Source: Micavibrio sp. UBA5572 (GTDB lineage Bacteria > Pseudomonadota > Alphaproteobacteria > Micavibrionales > Micavibrionaceae). Taken from it: 25,064 nucleotides of DNA. Below the pieces are notes generated by a model. The model searched no databases. It saw only the letters and a program-made list of their open reading frames with translations, and was not told where the DNA came from. The first letter of the stretch is position 1; each line of letters opens with the position of its first letter. Made by a program: the position numbers and the translations under genes. Where the stretch lies: NCBI GenBank assembly GCA_002425415.1, contig DIMG01000011.1:1-25064 (forward strand), given 5' to 3'. This document shows, piece after piece, positions 8,831 to 16,286 of this stretch.

Positions 8831-9964
8831 ATGCAGATTATTGACCGTTATATTTTTCGCCAGATGCTGATTGCAACGATCTTTATCGTTGTGATTTTGG
8901 CTGTCCTTGTCTTGTTGACCCAGTCTTTGCGTTATCTGGAGCTGGTTATGAGTGCTGGGGCGTCGGGGTTAAGTTTCTGGTTGGTCACGCTTTTGTCTCT
9001 TCCGAGTTTTTTCGAGGTTATTCTCCCGATCGGGGTCGTGGCGGCCATTCTTTTCATTTATCATCGGCTGGTGATGGATAGTGAATTATTTGTGATGAAA
9101 GCTTTGGGGTTTTCACCGCTTAGATTGGCCAGACCTGCCTTGATTTTGGCTGTTGGGTTGGGATTCGGGTTGTTTGTGGTGATGGGGTGGATTGCTCCGA
9201 CTTCCAAAGCTTCAGCGATTTTGATGCGGAAGGATATAAAAGCCCAGATGTCGTCTCTAATTTTTCGTGAGGGTGTTTTTACCCAAGCGGGAGATGGATT
9301 GACGCTTTATATTCGTGATCGCGATTATGAGGGGAATTTACTTGGTCTTGTGATCCATGATGCTCGTGATAAAGATCAGTCACCATCTACGGTTATTGCG
9401 TCGCGAGGGGTTCTTGTGTCTGCGGATTCCGGTCATCAGGTCTTGGTTTATGATGGGTCACGTCAGCAATATGATGCCAAAAGCGGCGTGTTGAAGAGGT
9501 TGGATTTTGATCGCTATACAATTGATTTGCCAGAAGAAACCCAGTCAACTCCCATTCGTCGTAAAGAGCCGGATGAACGGGTTTTGCAAAGTTTAATCCA
9601 TTCTGAAGAGGCTAAAACCGATCGCTCAGTCAGACGGGCGTATCGTCTTGAGGTTCAAAAAAGATTTTTAACGCCGTTGCTTATCCCTGCTCTGGCTATG
9701 GTGGCTTTGGTGGCCTTGTTGATCGGATCTCATGATCGTCGCGGGCAGACAACAAGAATTATTGGGGCGGTTTCGGCTGTTGTTGTTATCGAAGTTCTTT
9801 ACTTGATATCTTATAATTTGGCTAAAACTTCGTCTGTCGGGTTTGCTCTTATGCTGCTTACTGTCATGATTCCCATATTGGGGGGTGTCTTTATGTTGAT
9901 GCGGGACAGAATTTTGTTGTTTCTGCTGAAATCATCCAGTTCCGAAAGCGCAGGTGCGTCTTGA
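8831..9964 (+). CDS. lptF: LPS export ABC transporter permease LptF
   Basis: A 377-residue YjgP/YjgQ-family inner-membrane protein. With LptG and the ATPase LptB it extracts lipopolysaccharide from the inner membrane and passes it to LptC/A/D. The N terminus (QIIDRYIFRQML) is typical of the family. Three hydrophobic segments are visible near residues 11-31, 47-76 and 101-122. A periplasmic beta-jellyroll region follows, then three more membrane segments in the last 100 residues. It is placed as LptF because it precedes lptG and is divergent from pepA. The ATG at 8831 directly follows the short intergenic region. The stop overlaps the lptG start by four bases (TTGA), indicating coupled translation. 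Confidence 0.93.
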   Translation: MQIIDRYIFRQMLIATIFIVVILAVLVLLTQSLRYLELVMSAGASGLSFWLVTLLSLPSFFEVILPIGVVAAILFIYHRLVMDSELFVMKALGFSPLRLARPALILAVGLGFGLFVVMGWIAPTSKASAILMRKDIKAQMSSLIFREGVFTQAGDGLTLYIRDRDYEGNLLGLVIHDARDKDQSPSTVIASRGVLVSADSGHQVLVYDGSRQQYDAKSGVLKRLDFDRYTIDLPEETQSTPIRRKEPDERVLQSLIHSEEAKTDRSVRRAYRLEVQKRFLTPLLIPALAMVALVALLIGSHDRRGQTTRIIGAVSAVVVIEVLYLISYNLAKTSSVGFALMLLTVMIPILGGVFMLMRDRILLFLLKSSSSESAGAS

Positions 9965-11064
9965 TTGTATCACCAGGGACAACATTATTTCGATATTTGG
10001 CGCGTGTTTACGGGTTTAATCTTTTGGCTTTGACGATGATTTTGCTCGGAATTGTGGCCTTGTTTGATACAATCGAGTTGCTGCGACGCGCTGCAAAATA
10101 TGCTGATGTCGGGTTCGGGTTGGTTTTGAGAATGGAATTTTTGAGACTTCCTGAGTTGGCGATGACGATTGCCCCTTTTATCGTTTTGTTTGCGGCGTTA
10201 TTTTCATTCTGGCAGTTAGGCCGGCGGCAAGAATTGGTGGTTTTGCGCTCTTCGGGTGTATCGGTATGGCAATTTTTATCGCCTATTGTTTGTGTGGCCT
10301 TGCTTTCTGGGATTTTTGTTGTTGCTGTTCTGGATCCAATCAGTGCGGCGTTTTATTCCCGATATGATGTTTTAAACAAAACTTATTTGAAACGTGAAAA
10401 TGCCAGTGTGATTGCTTTATTTGATGAAGGGATGTGGTTGAAGCAAGCCACAGAGGGGGGGCATGCCATTCTTCATGCATCAAAAATAGAGATGCCGGAA
10501 TGGCGGTTGCACAATGTTATGGTTTTATTTTTCGATCAAAATGATGTGTTTGCCGAACGTATGGATGCCCCTTCGGCACAGTTGAAATCTGGAAATTGGC
10601 TTTTGAAAGAAGCCGTTTTGAATATTCCGGGACATTCTTTCCGTAAATCCGAGCAAGCGATGATTCCAACCAATTTGACGGTTACGGATATCGAAGAGAG
10701 TTTTTCTGCTCCCGAAACGATGGGGTTCTGGAATTTGCCGTCCTATATCGGGACTCTTGAGGGGACGGGATTTGATTCGACACGGTTGCGGATCCATTTT
10801 CAGTCTCTTTTGGCTTTACCCTTGTTATTTGCCTCTATGGTGTTTTTGGCGGCTTGTGTTGCAATGCGGCAATCACGCCAAGGGGGAGGGTTTTCCTTTG
10901 TCCTGATCGGTGTTGTTGCAGGGTTTGTTGTTTTCTTTGTTTCTAATTTTCTACAAGCTCTTGGGGCTTCCCATCAGCTTCCCGTATTTTTATCAGCATG
11001 GAGTCCGGCATTGCTCTCAACTTTGGTCGGTATTTCCGTATTACTTTCTTTGGAAGATGGATAA
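9961..11064 (+). CDS. lptG: LPS export ABC transporter permease LptG
   Basis: A 367-residue partner of LptF in the LptB2FG LPS exporter. It has the same plan: three N-terminal membrane segments (about 19-36, 66-84 and 102-125), a periplasmic domain, and three C-terminal segments. The conserved FSFWQLGRRQELVVLRSSGVS stretch matches the coupling-helix region of the family. The start is a TTG (9961-9963) overlapping the lptF stop as TTGA; no ATG is close by, and the encoded N terminus (LFRYLARVYGF) fits LptG. In many alphaproteobacteria lptG is followed by lptD and surA; here mlaA follows after 241 bp. Confidence 0.92.
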   Translation: MIVSPGTTLFRYLARVYGFNLLALTMILLGIVALFDTIELLRRAAKYADVGFGLVLRMEFLRLPELAMTIAPFIVLFAALFSFWQLGRRQELVVLRSSGVSVWQFLSPIVCVALLSGIFVVAVLDPISAAFYSRYDVLNKTYLKRENASVIALFDEGMWLKQATEGGHAILHASKIEMPEWRLHNVMVLFFDQNDVFAERMDAPSAQLKSGNWLLKEAVLNIPGHSFRKSEQAMIPTNLTVTDIEESFSAPETMGFWNLPSYIGTLEGTGFDSTRLRIHFQSLLALPLLFASMVFLAACVAMRQSRQGGGFSFVLIGVVAGFVVFFVSNFLQALGASHQLPVFLSAWSPALLSTLVGISVLLSLEDG

Positions 11065-11305
11065 CTTCTTTTTTCTTGAGGTATTTTTGCAACAATCTGT
11101 TGTGACTGTTAAGTTCTCTGCCTGTGCTGTCTTGACGTAGTGAAGTTTTTCAAGCAAACCTCGCTGTGGGTTTTGTTTTAATAGCCTTAAAATTGTGAAA
11201 AGTTAATGTGTTTCTAACGGTTTTTTGGTTTGATTGTAGGGTGTTTCTTGTTCTGTTTGAATTGGTGGCACGTAGGTTGTTATTTTAAGAATTTAAAGGG
11301 GTTGC
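11065..11305. other. lptG-mlaA intergenic region
   Basis: This 241-bp gap has no convincing gene. It holds a candidate terminator (11156-11179). It also holds a weak promoter-like pair for mlaA: TTGAAT at 11257-11262, an 18-bp spacer, then TATTTT at 11281-11286. The pair would leave a leader of only about 13 bases with AAAGGGG before the ATG. Confidence 0.4.
11156..11179 (+). terminator. Candidate intrinsic terminator of lptFG
   Basis: AAACCT (11156-11161), a six-base loop, and GGGTTT (11168-11173) form a six-pair stem with one G-U pair, followed by TGTTTTA. The stem is short, so strength is doubtful. Confidence 0.35.
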
Positions 11306-12040
11306 ATGGTGGTCAAGTTTACTGAAAATTGGCGTTTGGCGTTTGCATTGGTTCTTTCTACAGGGCTTTTGTCAGCATGTGCGTCGTCAGAATATGGTGG
11401 CGTTTCTGATCCGATTGAAGGTGTAAACCGTGGTATCTTTAAATTTAACGATGCGGTTGATCAGGCAGTTTTGAAACCTGTTGCCGAAGGCTATCGTGCC
11501 GTTGTGCCATCTCCTGCCCGTACGGGTGTTCGTAATGCTTTGCGTAACTTGAAAACACCGACAACTTTGGCGAATAATTTGTTGCAAGCTGACTTGACCG
11601 GGGCTGGTGATACGTTGACTCGCTTCTTTGCCAATACGTTGTTTGGTTTTGGTGGTTTGGTTGATGTGGCTGGAATGGAAGGTGTTAATTACCGTGAAGA
11701 AGATTTTGGACAAACATTGGGTGTCTGGGGTGCAGGTCATGGACCGTACCTTGTTTTGCCTTTGTTAGGTCCTAGTTCAGTTCGTGATACCACAGGATTA
11801 CTGGTTGACGGTTATACTGATCCTGTTCGTTTGTGGTTGGTTAATACAGATCGTGAAGGTTGGTATTATGGCCGTGTTGTTGTTACTTCTGTCGATAAAC
11901 GTGAAGCGCTTTTGGATGTTCTCTCTGACTTGAAGAAAAACTCGGTCGATTACTATGCGGCGATGCGGAGTGCTTATATTCAAAAACGTGATGCGCAAGT
12001 TCGCGGAAATGATGATGCTGATCTTCCGGATATTCCGTAG
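11306..12040 (+). CDS. mlaA: MlaA (VacJ) family outer-membrane lipoprotein
   Basis: A 244-residue VacJ/MlaA protein. The family removes phospholipids from the outer leaflet of the outer membrane and hands them to periplasmic MlaC. A lipoprotein signal is clear: a hydrophobic stretch ending in LLSAC, with the lipidated Cys at residue 25. Family hallmarks follow: DPIEGVNRGIFKFNDAVD, RTGVRNALRNLKTPTTLANN, and EDFGQTLGVWGAGHGPYLVLPLLGPSSVRD. The ATG at 11306 has AAAGGGG just upstream; a GTG at the next codon is an alternative. The acidic C-terminal tail (DDADLPDIP) is a short extension. mlaC follows after 116 bp. The transporter genes mlaFEDB are not in this window. Confidence 0.95.
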   Translation: MVVKFTENWRLAFALVLSTGLLSACASSEYGGVSDPIEGVNRGIFKFNDAVDQAVLKPVAEGYRAVVPSPARTGVRNALRNLKTPTTLANNLLQADLTGAGDTLTRFFANTLFGFGGLVDVAGMEGVNYREEDFGQTLGVWGAGHGPYLVLPLLGPSSVRDTTGLLVDGYTDPVRLWLVNTDREGWYYGRVVVTSVDKREALLDVLSDLKKNSVDYYAAMRSAYIQKRDAQVRGNDDADLPDIP

Positions 12041-12099
12041 ATCTGCTGACTTTGTTCCAACGTTGTTTTTGGTAAATGGTCTTTTCATTTATTATGTTT

Positions 12100-12132
12100 T
12101 ATACTAGATGTATGGCGATTATGTCGCCATAC
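12100..12132 (+). promoter_or_regulatory. -10 box and 5' hairpin upstream of mlaC
   Basis: A TATACT hexamer (12100-12105) lacks a good -35 but predicts a start near 12110-12112. Exactly there begins a perfect 9-bp stem, GTATGGCGA / TCGCCATAC (12110-12118 and 12124-12132), with the loop TTATG. No T-tract follows, so it is not a standard terminator. It would form the very 5' end of the mlaC message, where such hairpins commonly slow RNase E-type decay. It could instead mark the 3' end of the mlaA transcript. Confidence 0.4.
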
Positions 12133-12156
12133 GGTGTTGTTTGAAGGGATTTTTTA

Positions 12157-12831
12157 ATGGCAGGGTTTGTAAGGAAGTTTTCTTTGTTTTCCGTCGGGAT
12201 TCTGATGAGCGTGCCTGTTGCTTTTAAGGCGCAGGCCTCTTTACCCGTTCTGGCCATTGATTCTGTTCTTCCATCTTTTTCTATTGAGGCTTCTGTTGCT
12301 GATGATAAAGCATCAGGTGCACTTGATTTTGTAAAGGCGACTGCTGAAAAAGGACTTACTTTTTTGTCTGATCCGAAAAGTTCTCAAGATCAAAAAACAA
12401 GAGAATTCAAAAAGCTTTTGGATAATAGTTTTGATCTTGATACGATTGCTCGCTTTGTTTTGGGTAAGTACTGGAATTCCGCAACACCAAATCAGCAAAA
12501 AGAATACTCAATCTTGTTCAAAAAAATGGTTGTTGAAGTTTATGCTGGGCGGTTTGGTGATTATAAGGGAGAAAAATTCGAGGTTAAAACCGTTCGTTCG
12601 ATTGGTAAGACGGATTCCTTGGTCACGTCTTATATTGTTCCAGTCAATGGAGGGGATCCTATTCAAGTTGATTGGCGTGTTCGTCAAAAAGGAGCGGACT
12701 ATAAGGTCGTTGATGTGCTTGTGTCTGGTGTGAGTATGAGTGTTACTCAACGGTCTGATTTCTCGTCTGTTATTCAGAGGGGCGGTGGGGACATTGCTGT
12801 TTTGATCGATTATCTCAAAGAAAAATTCTAA
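12157..12831 (+). CDS. mlaC: MlaC/Ttg2D family periplasmic phospholipid-binding protein
   Basis: A 224-residue protein of the Tol_Tol_Ttg2 (MlaC) family, which shuttles phospholipids through the periplasm between MlaA and the inner-membrane MlaFEDB complex. A Sec signal peptide is visible, with a likely cut after AQA near residue 28. The mature part contains KKLLDNSFDLDTIARFVLGKYW, a run of the KxLLxxxFDxxxIARFVLG type typical of the family. Later come VKTVRSIGKTDSLVTSYI, PIQVDWRVRQKGADYKVVDVLVSGVSM and a C-terminal DYLKEKF. GAAGGG at 12143-12148 lies eight bases before the ATG. It is downstream of mlaA on the same strand and ends six bases from the convergent mnmE stop. Confidence 0.93.
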   Translation: MAGFVRKFSLFSVGILMSVPVAFKAQASLPVLAIDSVLPSFSIEASVADDKASGALDFVKATAEKGLTFLSDPKSSQDQKTREFKKLLDNSFDLDTIARFVLGKYWNSATPNQQKEYSILFKKMVVEVYAGRFGDYKGEKFEVKTVRSIGKTDSLVTSYIVPVNGGDPIQVDWRVRQKGADYKVVDVLVSGVSMSVTQRSDFSSVIQRGGGDIAVLIDYLKEKF

Positions 12832-12837
12832 GACGAT

Positions 12838-14175
12838 TTATTTTCCTATACAAAAATCACGAAAGATCATGTCGAGTAAATCTTCGACATCGACTTTCCC
12901 TGTGATTGACCCGAGGTGACGGACTGCCAGACGCAAGTCTTCGGCTGCTAGTTCGGGAAGTGGGGCTGTTATGGATCGTTCCAGAGCTTGTAACGATTTT
13001 TCAAGAGCAGTCCGGTGGCGTTGTCTGGTCAGGGAAGGTGTTTCCTGTTTCCCGATTTTTGATTGGATCAGAGTTGTCAATTGATGGAGCAGGCCGTCAA
13101 AGCCCTCACCTGTTTTTACTGATATGTTCAATTGTGCCGCGTTTTTATTTTGCTTTGAAATATCGGATTTATTGCGTACCAGAATAGATGAGTCATCAAT
13201 CAAATTGAGAGTGTGTGCATCGGGGTCTTTTGTTCCGTCGAATAGAAGGATCTTGATATCTGCGTCTTCTGCTTTTTGAATGGCGCGTTTTATGCCTTCC
13301 GATTCAATTGTGTCGTGGTCACTTGATCCTAATTGATCGGGGCGCAGACCTGCTGTATCCGAAAGAATAACCGGATAACCACCAAGATTCAGGTGAACGT
13401 CGATGATGTCACGTGTGGTTCCTGCTATGTGCGAGACAATTGCGACATCACGTTGTGCTAGTGCATTTATCAGGGAAGATTTCCCAGCATTGGGTGCGCC
13501 GAGAACGACTAGTTTGATGCCGTCCCGTAATAATTCGCCGCGATGATTATCATCAAGATGTGCGCTGATCTGATTGATAATATCCGTCAGATCCGGTTTG
13601 ACTTTGAGGATTAAATCATCCGGAAGGTCTTGATCTGAAAAATCAAGATCAGCCTCCATGAGAGCCAGCAATCTGGCCAAACGGTCTTTCCATCCGTCAT
13701 AGATTTTTGAAAGTCCGCCTCCCATTTGTTGAAGGGCTTGTCTGCGTTGTTCTTGCGTTTCGGCATGGATTAAGTCTGCGACGGCTTCAGCCGAAGTTAA
13801 ATCCATTTTTCCGTTTTCAAAAGCGCGGCGGGTGAATTCTCCCGGTTGAGCCAGTCTATGGTTGTGTTGGGTCGAGAGCGCGTGCAGGACGGCCTCAATA
13901 ACCGATGACCCACCGTGAAGGTGGTATTCGACACTGTGTTCTCCGGTGAAACTGTGAGGGGATTCAAATGTAATGACCATCGCCTGATCCAGAATTTGGG
14001 ATGGGTCATTCGGGTCAAGTAATGTCCAATACGTCGCATGCCTTGGTTTTGGCAGCGGTTTGTTTTTAATACTCAGAGCTTGAAGCCCTTGCCATGAAGC
14101 TGCCCCTGACACGCGGATTACGGCTATGCCCCCGCGTCCCGGTGGAGTGGATAAAGCGTATATTGTGTCGATCAT
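12838..14175 (-). CDS. mnmE: tRNA modification GTPase MnmE (TrmE)
   Basis: A 445-residue GTPase that, with MnmG, adds the (carboxymethyl)aminomethyl group to U34 of certain tRNAs using methylenetetrahydrofolate. The N-terminal folate-binding domain starts MIDTIYALSTPPGRGGIAVIRVSG. A helical region follows, with the inserted G domain: G1 GAPNAGKS (226-233), G3 DTAG (273-276) and G4 NKSD (335-338). The protein ends in the diagnostic C-I-G-K, with the conserved Cys at 442. It is 13 bp downstream of the DUF6489-like gene and probably co-transcribed with it. mnmG, often nearby in alphaproteobacteria, is not in this window. Confidence 0.97.
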   Translation of the reverse strand: MIDTIYALSTPPGRGGIAVIRVSGAASWQGLQALSIKNKPLPKPRHATYWTLLDPNDPSQILDQAMVITFESPHSFTGEHSVEYHLHGGSSVIEAVLHALSTQHNHRLAQPGEFTRRAFENGKMDLTSAEAVADLIHAETQEQRRQALQQMGGGLSKIYDGWKDRLARLLALMEADLDFSDQDLPDDLILKVKPDLTDIINQISAHLDDNHRGELLRDGIKLVVLGAPNAGKSSLINALAQRDVAIVSHIAGTTRDIIDVHLNLGGYPVILSDTAGLRPDQLGSSDHDTIESEGIKRAIQKAEDADIKILLFDGTKDPDAHTLNLIDDSSILVRNKSDISKQNKNAAQLNISVKTGEGFDGLLHQLTTLIQSKIGKQETPSLTRQRHRTALEKSLQALERSITAPLPELAAEDLRLAVRHLGSITGKVDVEDLLDMIFRDFCIGK

Positions 14176-14188
14176 CTTGATGCCGGAT

Positions 14189-14485
14189 CTATTTTTTCTT
14201 TTTATCTGATTTGGCAGTTGATGACGGGTTGATGTTAAAATTCATGCCTTTTCCACCCATCTGTGTCATTTGATTCCAAAAATGACCTTGCATATCCGAC
14301 CATCCTTGAAACATAGCGGGTAGCCATGTTTGAACCAGTTTGTCTGCCTCCATGGTCTGGATATTCTCGGATAATCTGCGATTCACCATTTCCATCAAAT
14401 CTTGTTGCATGGGGAGTAGGTCAGGTAAACCAAAAAATTGGCGGGCTTCTTCAGGGGTGCATTCTACGTTGACTTCGAATCTCAT
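14189..14485 (-). CDS. DUF6489-like small protein
   Basis: A 98-residue protein of unknown function that resembles the DUF6489 proteins of alphaproteobacteria; this assignment is from memory of the family. It begins MRFEVNVECTPEEARQFFGLPD, which suggests a short beta-hairpin and helix. A Met/Gln-rich amphipathic helix follows (LPMQQDLMEMVNRRL to MFQGWSDMQGHFWNQM), then a Gly/Asn stretch and a basic KSDKKKK tail. The helical part is somewhat phasin-like, which is a guess. No signal peptide or membrane segment is seen. GGAAGA precedes the ATG at 14483-14485. The gene is just upstream of mnmE on the same strand and divergent from the CxxC-rich gene. Confidence 0.8.
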   Translation of the reverse strand: MRFEVNVECTPEEARQFFGLPDLLPMQQDLMEMVNRRLSENIQTMEADKLVQTWLPAMFQGWSDMQGHFWNQMTQMGGKGMNFNINPSSTAKSDKKKK

Positions 14486-14582
14486 GTTTTCTTCCGTTCT
14501 TTTGAGTTGGACGTTCTAATAAAACCCTTTGGTGGACGATTGTCTACTATGATTTTTGTCCGTAAAATGGTTAACTGATGTT

Positions 14583-16286
14583 ATGGTTGATGATCCTTTT
14601 ACAGTTCTGGATGAACCAGATGCGGAGACTGAGGGGCAGGTCTTTGCTGATCCTCGTCTTTTAGAGCGTGCGGTCAAGCGTATGAAGGGCTTGGTCAAGG
14701 GGAACGGCGTTGATATCGAACAAGTGATGCTGGGGGATATGAATCGGGTTTTTCAATATCGGTTTGGTGCGCGGGTGATGGTTAAACTTGTGCCAAAATA
14801 TGGTATTCGAATGGAACCCGGGAAAAATATGGCGGCTGAATTGGCCACTTCCCAAGAAGATTTACAAAGAAAAATTCATAATATAGTTCTGGATACGCGG
14901 ACACAGCCTGAAAAAAGACAGCAGGTTGTGGATTTTATTTTTTCGCGAACGGATAAAGGGTTTGGTATTAAGGATCAAGCGGTCACGTTTCGTACACTAG
15001 CGTGTGATTTTGTTTTACATGAGCAATGTGCTGCTTGTTCACATAGTGGAAAAATTCTCTGTTCCCAATGTCGTGGTAAAGGGGTTTCGACTTGTCCGAT
15101 TTGTCGGGGCGGACGGCAATCAGCCTGTCATAAATGTGGTGGCGTGGGGCGTATGCAAACACCGCAGGGGTTGGCGTCTTGTGACCAATGTCGTGCAACG
15201 GGTAAGATTCCTTGTTCGAGATGTGGTGCTATGGGGCAGATTAAATGCCGGTCATGTGCTGCCAGCGGGACTACACCATGCCAGAAATGCTCAGGAATGG
15301 GGTGGATGTCCCATTTGGCTCATGTCGAAATTCAAGGACAAATCCAGTTTTCTTTTGATCGGGATGGATTGCCCCCTTTGTTGGTTGCCTTGATTGAAGA
15401 GCGTGGATCGTTTTTGGTATCTAAGGGAGATATCGAAGTTACGTTGCGCTCTCAGTCTGCATTATCATCCTCGTTGTCTTCTCCTAGCGTCTCTATTTCG
15501 GGCAGGGAAACAGAGGATAGTATTGTTTTGGAATATGATGTGACTTGCCCTTATGGCGCGATTGATTTTGATATTGGAAACAAGACTATTCCTGCAATGC
15601 TTTTGGGGTGGCAATCTCGCTTGATTGATACCCCTTCCTTTTTGGAAGAGATGACAAAAACTGGTATTGAAGCTTTGAGAGAGGCCGCTGGAAATAAGGG
15701 AAATCATGTCGAGTTTTTGCGACGGGCTGCTCGATTTGCAATCTGGCGTGAATTGATTTCACAGGTTTTGGTTTCAGGAAATTTACGCAAAGTTTGTGGA
15801 GTTATGTTGAACCGTTACAGCGCCGGAGTATCCCGCAATTGCATGCAGCAGATGGTTGTTTGTGCCGATCAGTCCGTGCGTTTGGTGACGCGTCGTGTTC
15901 GTTATTTAGGCCTTATCGGTGGACTTGCTTTATATGCAGTTGTGGCTTCATGGTATTTCTTATTTGATGGACGGAGATCAATTTCCGACTCATTTGGTGA
16001 GAGCGCTCCCTCTTCTTTGATAATAGGTGTTGATACTTTGCTTCCGGTTTTGGGAGTGGTTTTGGGGACTGTTTCTGGTCAAGTTGCTGCTATTTTACGT
16101 CAAAAATCCGTTTTTTCAGGGATTGTTGACGATGCTGTTTTTCGGGCTCATTTACCGCGTGCAGGGAAAATGGTGTGGTGGGCTTTATTCGGTGCTGTGA
16201 TTCTTCCGGCTGTGATTCTGGCTTACGGTGTTTTTCAAGAGATAGACGATTTGCCTGATTGGCTTACTCGTTTGATGCCAATTTGA
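14583..16286 (+). CDS. Membrane-anchored protein with eight CxxC motifs (DnaJ-type zinc-finger-like, no J domain)
   Basis: A 567-residue protein I do not recognise by name. Residues 1-140 form an acidic then mixed N-terminal region. Residues 149-236 hold eight CxxC motifs (CAAC, CSQC, CPIC, CHKC, CDQC, CSRC, CRSC, CQKC), several followed by Gly-rich turns as in the CxxCxGxG repeats of DnaJ. Their first cysteines are at 149, 160, 171, 182, 200, 211, 222 and 233: two blocks of four with an exact 11-residue period. DnaJ has four such motifs binding two zincs, so four zinc sites are inferred here. A soluble middle domain follows, then three hydrophobic segments (about 442-462, 479-504 and 528-551). 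There is no J domain or HPD. The ATG at 14583 has no clear Shine-Dalgarno; an in-frame TTG at 14556 would add nine residues. The gene is divergent from the DUF6489-like gene and its 3' end overlaps the M23 gene by 23 bp. Confidence 0.85.
   Translation: MVDDPFTVLDEPDAETEGQVFADPRLLERAVKRMKGLVKGNGVDIEQVMLGDMNRVFQYRFGARVMVKLVPKYGIRMEPGKNMAAELATSQEDLQRKIHNIVLDTRTQPEKRQQVVDFIFSRTDKGFGIKDQAVTFRTLACDFVLHEQCAACSHSGKILCSQCRGKGVSTCPICRGGRQSACHKCGGVGRMQTPQGLASCDQCRATGKIPCSRCGAMGQIKCRSCAASGTTPCQKCSGMGWMSHLAHVEIQGQIQFSFDRDGLPPLLVALIEERGSFLVSKGDIEVTLRSQSALSSSLSSPSVSISGRETEDSIVLEYDVTCPYGAIDFDIGNKTIPAMLLGWQSRLIDTPSFLEEMTKTGIEALREAAGNKGNHVEFLRRAARFAIWRELISQVLVSGNLRKVCGVMLNRYSAGVSRNCMQQMVVCADQSVRLVTRRVRYLGLIGGLALYAVVASWYFLFDGRRSISDSFGESAPSSLIIGVDTLLPVLGVVLGTVSGQVAAILRQKSVFSGIVDDAVFRAHLPRAGKMVWWALFGAVILPAVILAYGVFQEIDDLPDWLTRLMPI

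Noticed and set aside
14731..15291. Calling the CxxC-rich gene dnaJ
   Set aside because: There is no J domain or HPD motif, the cysteine block has eight CxxC motifs rather than four, and the protein has membrane helices.
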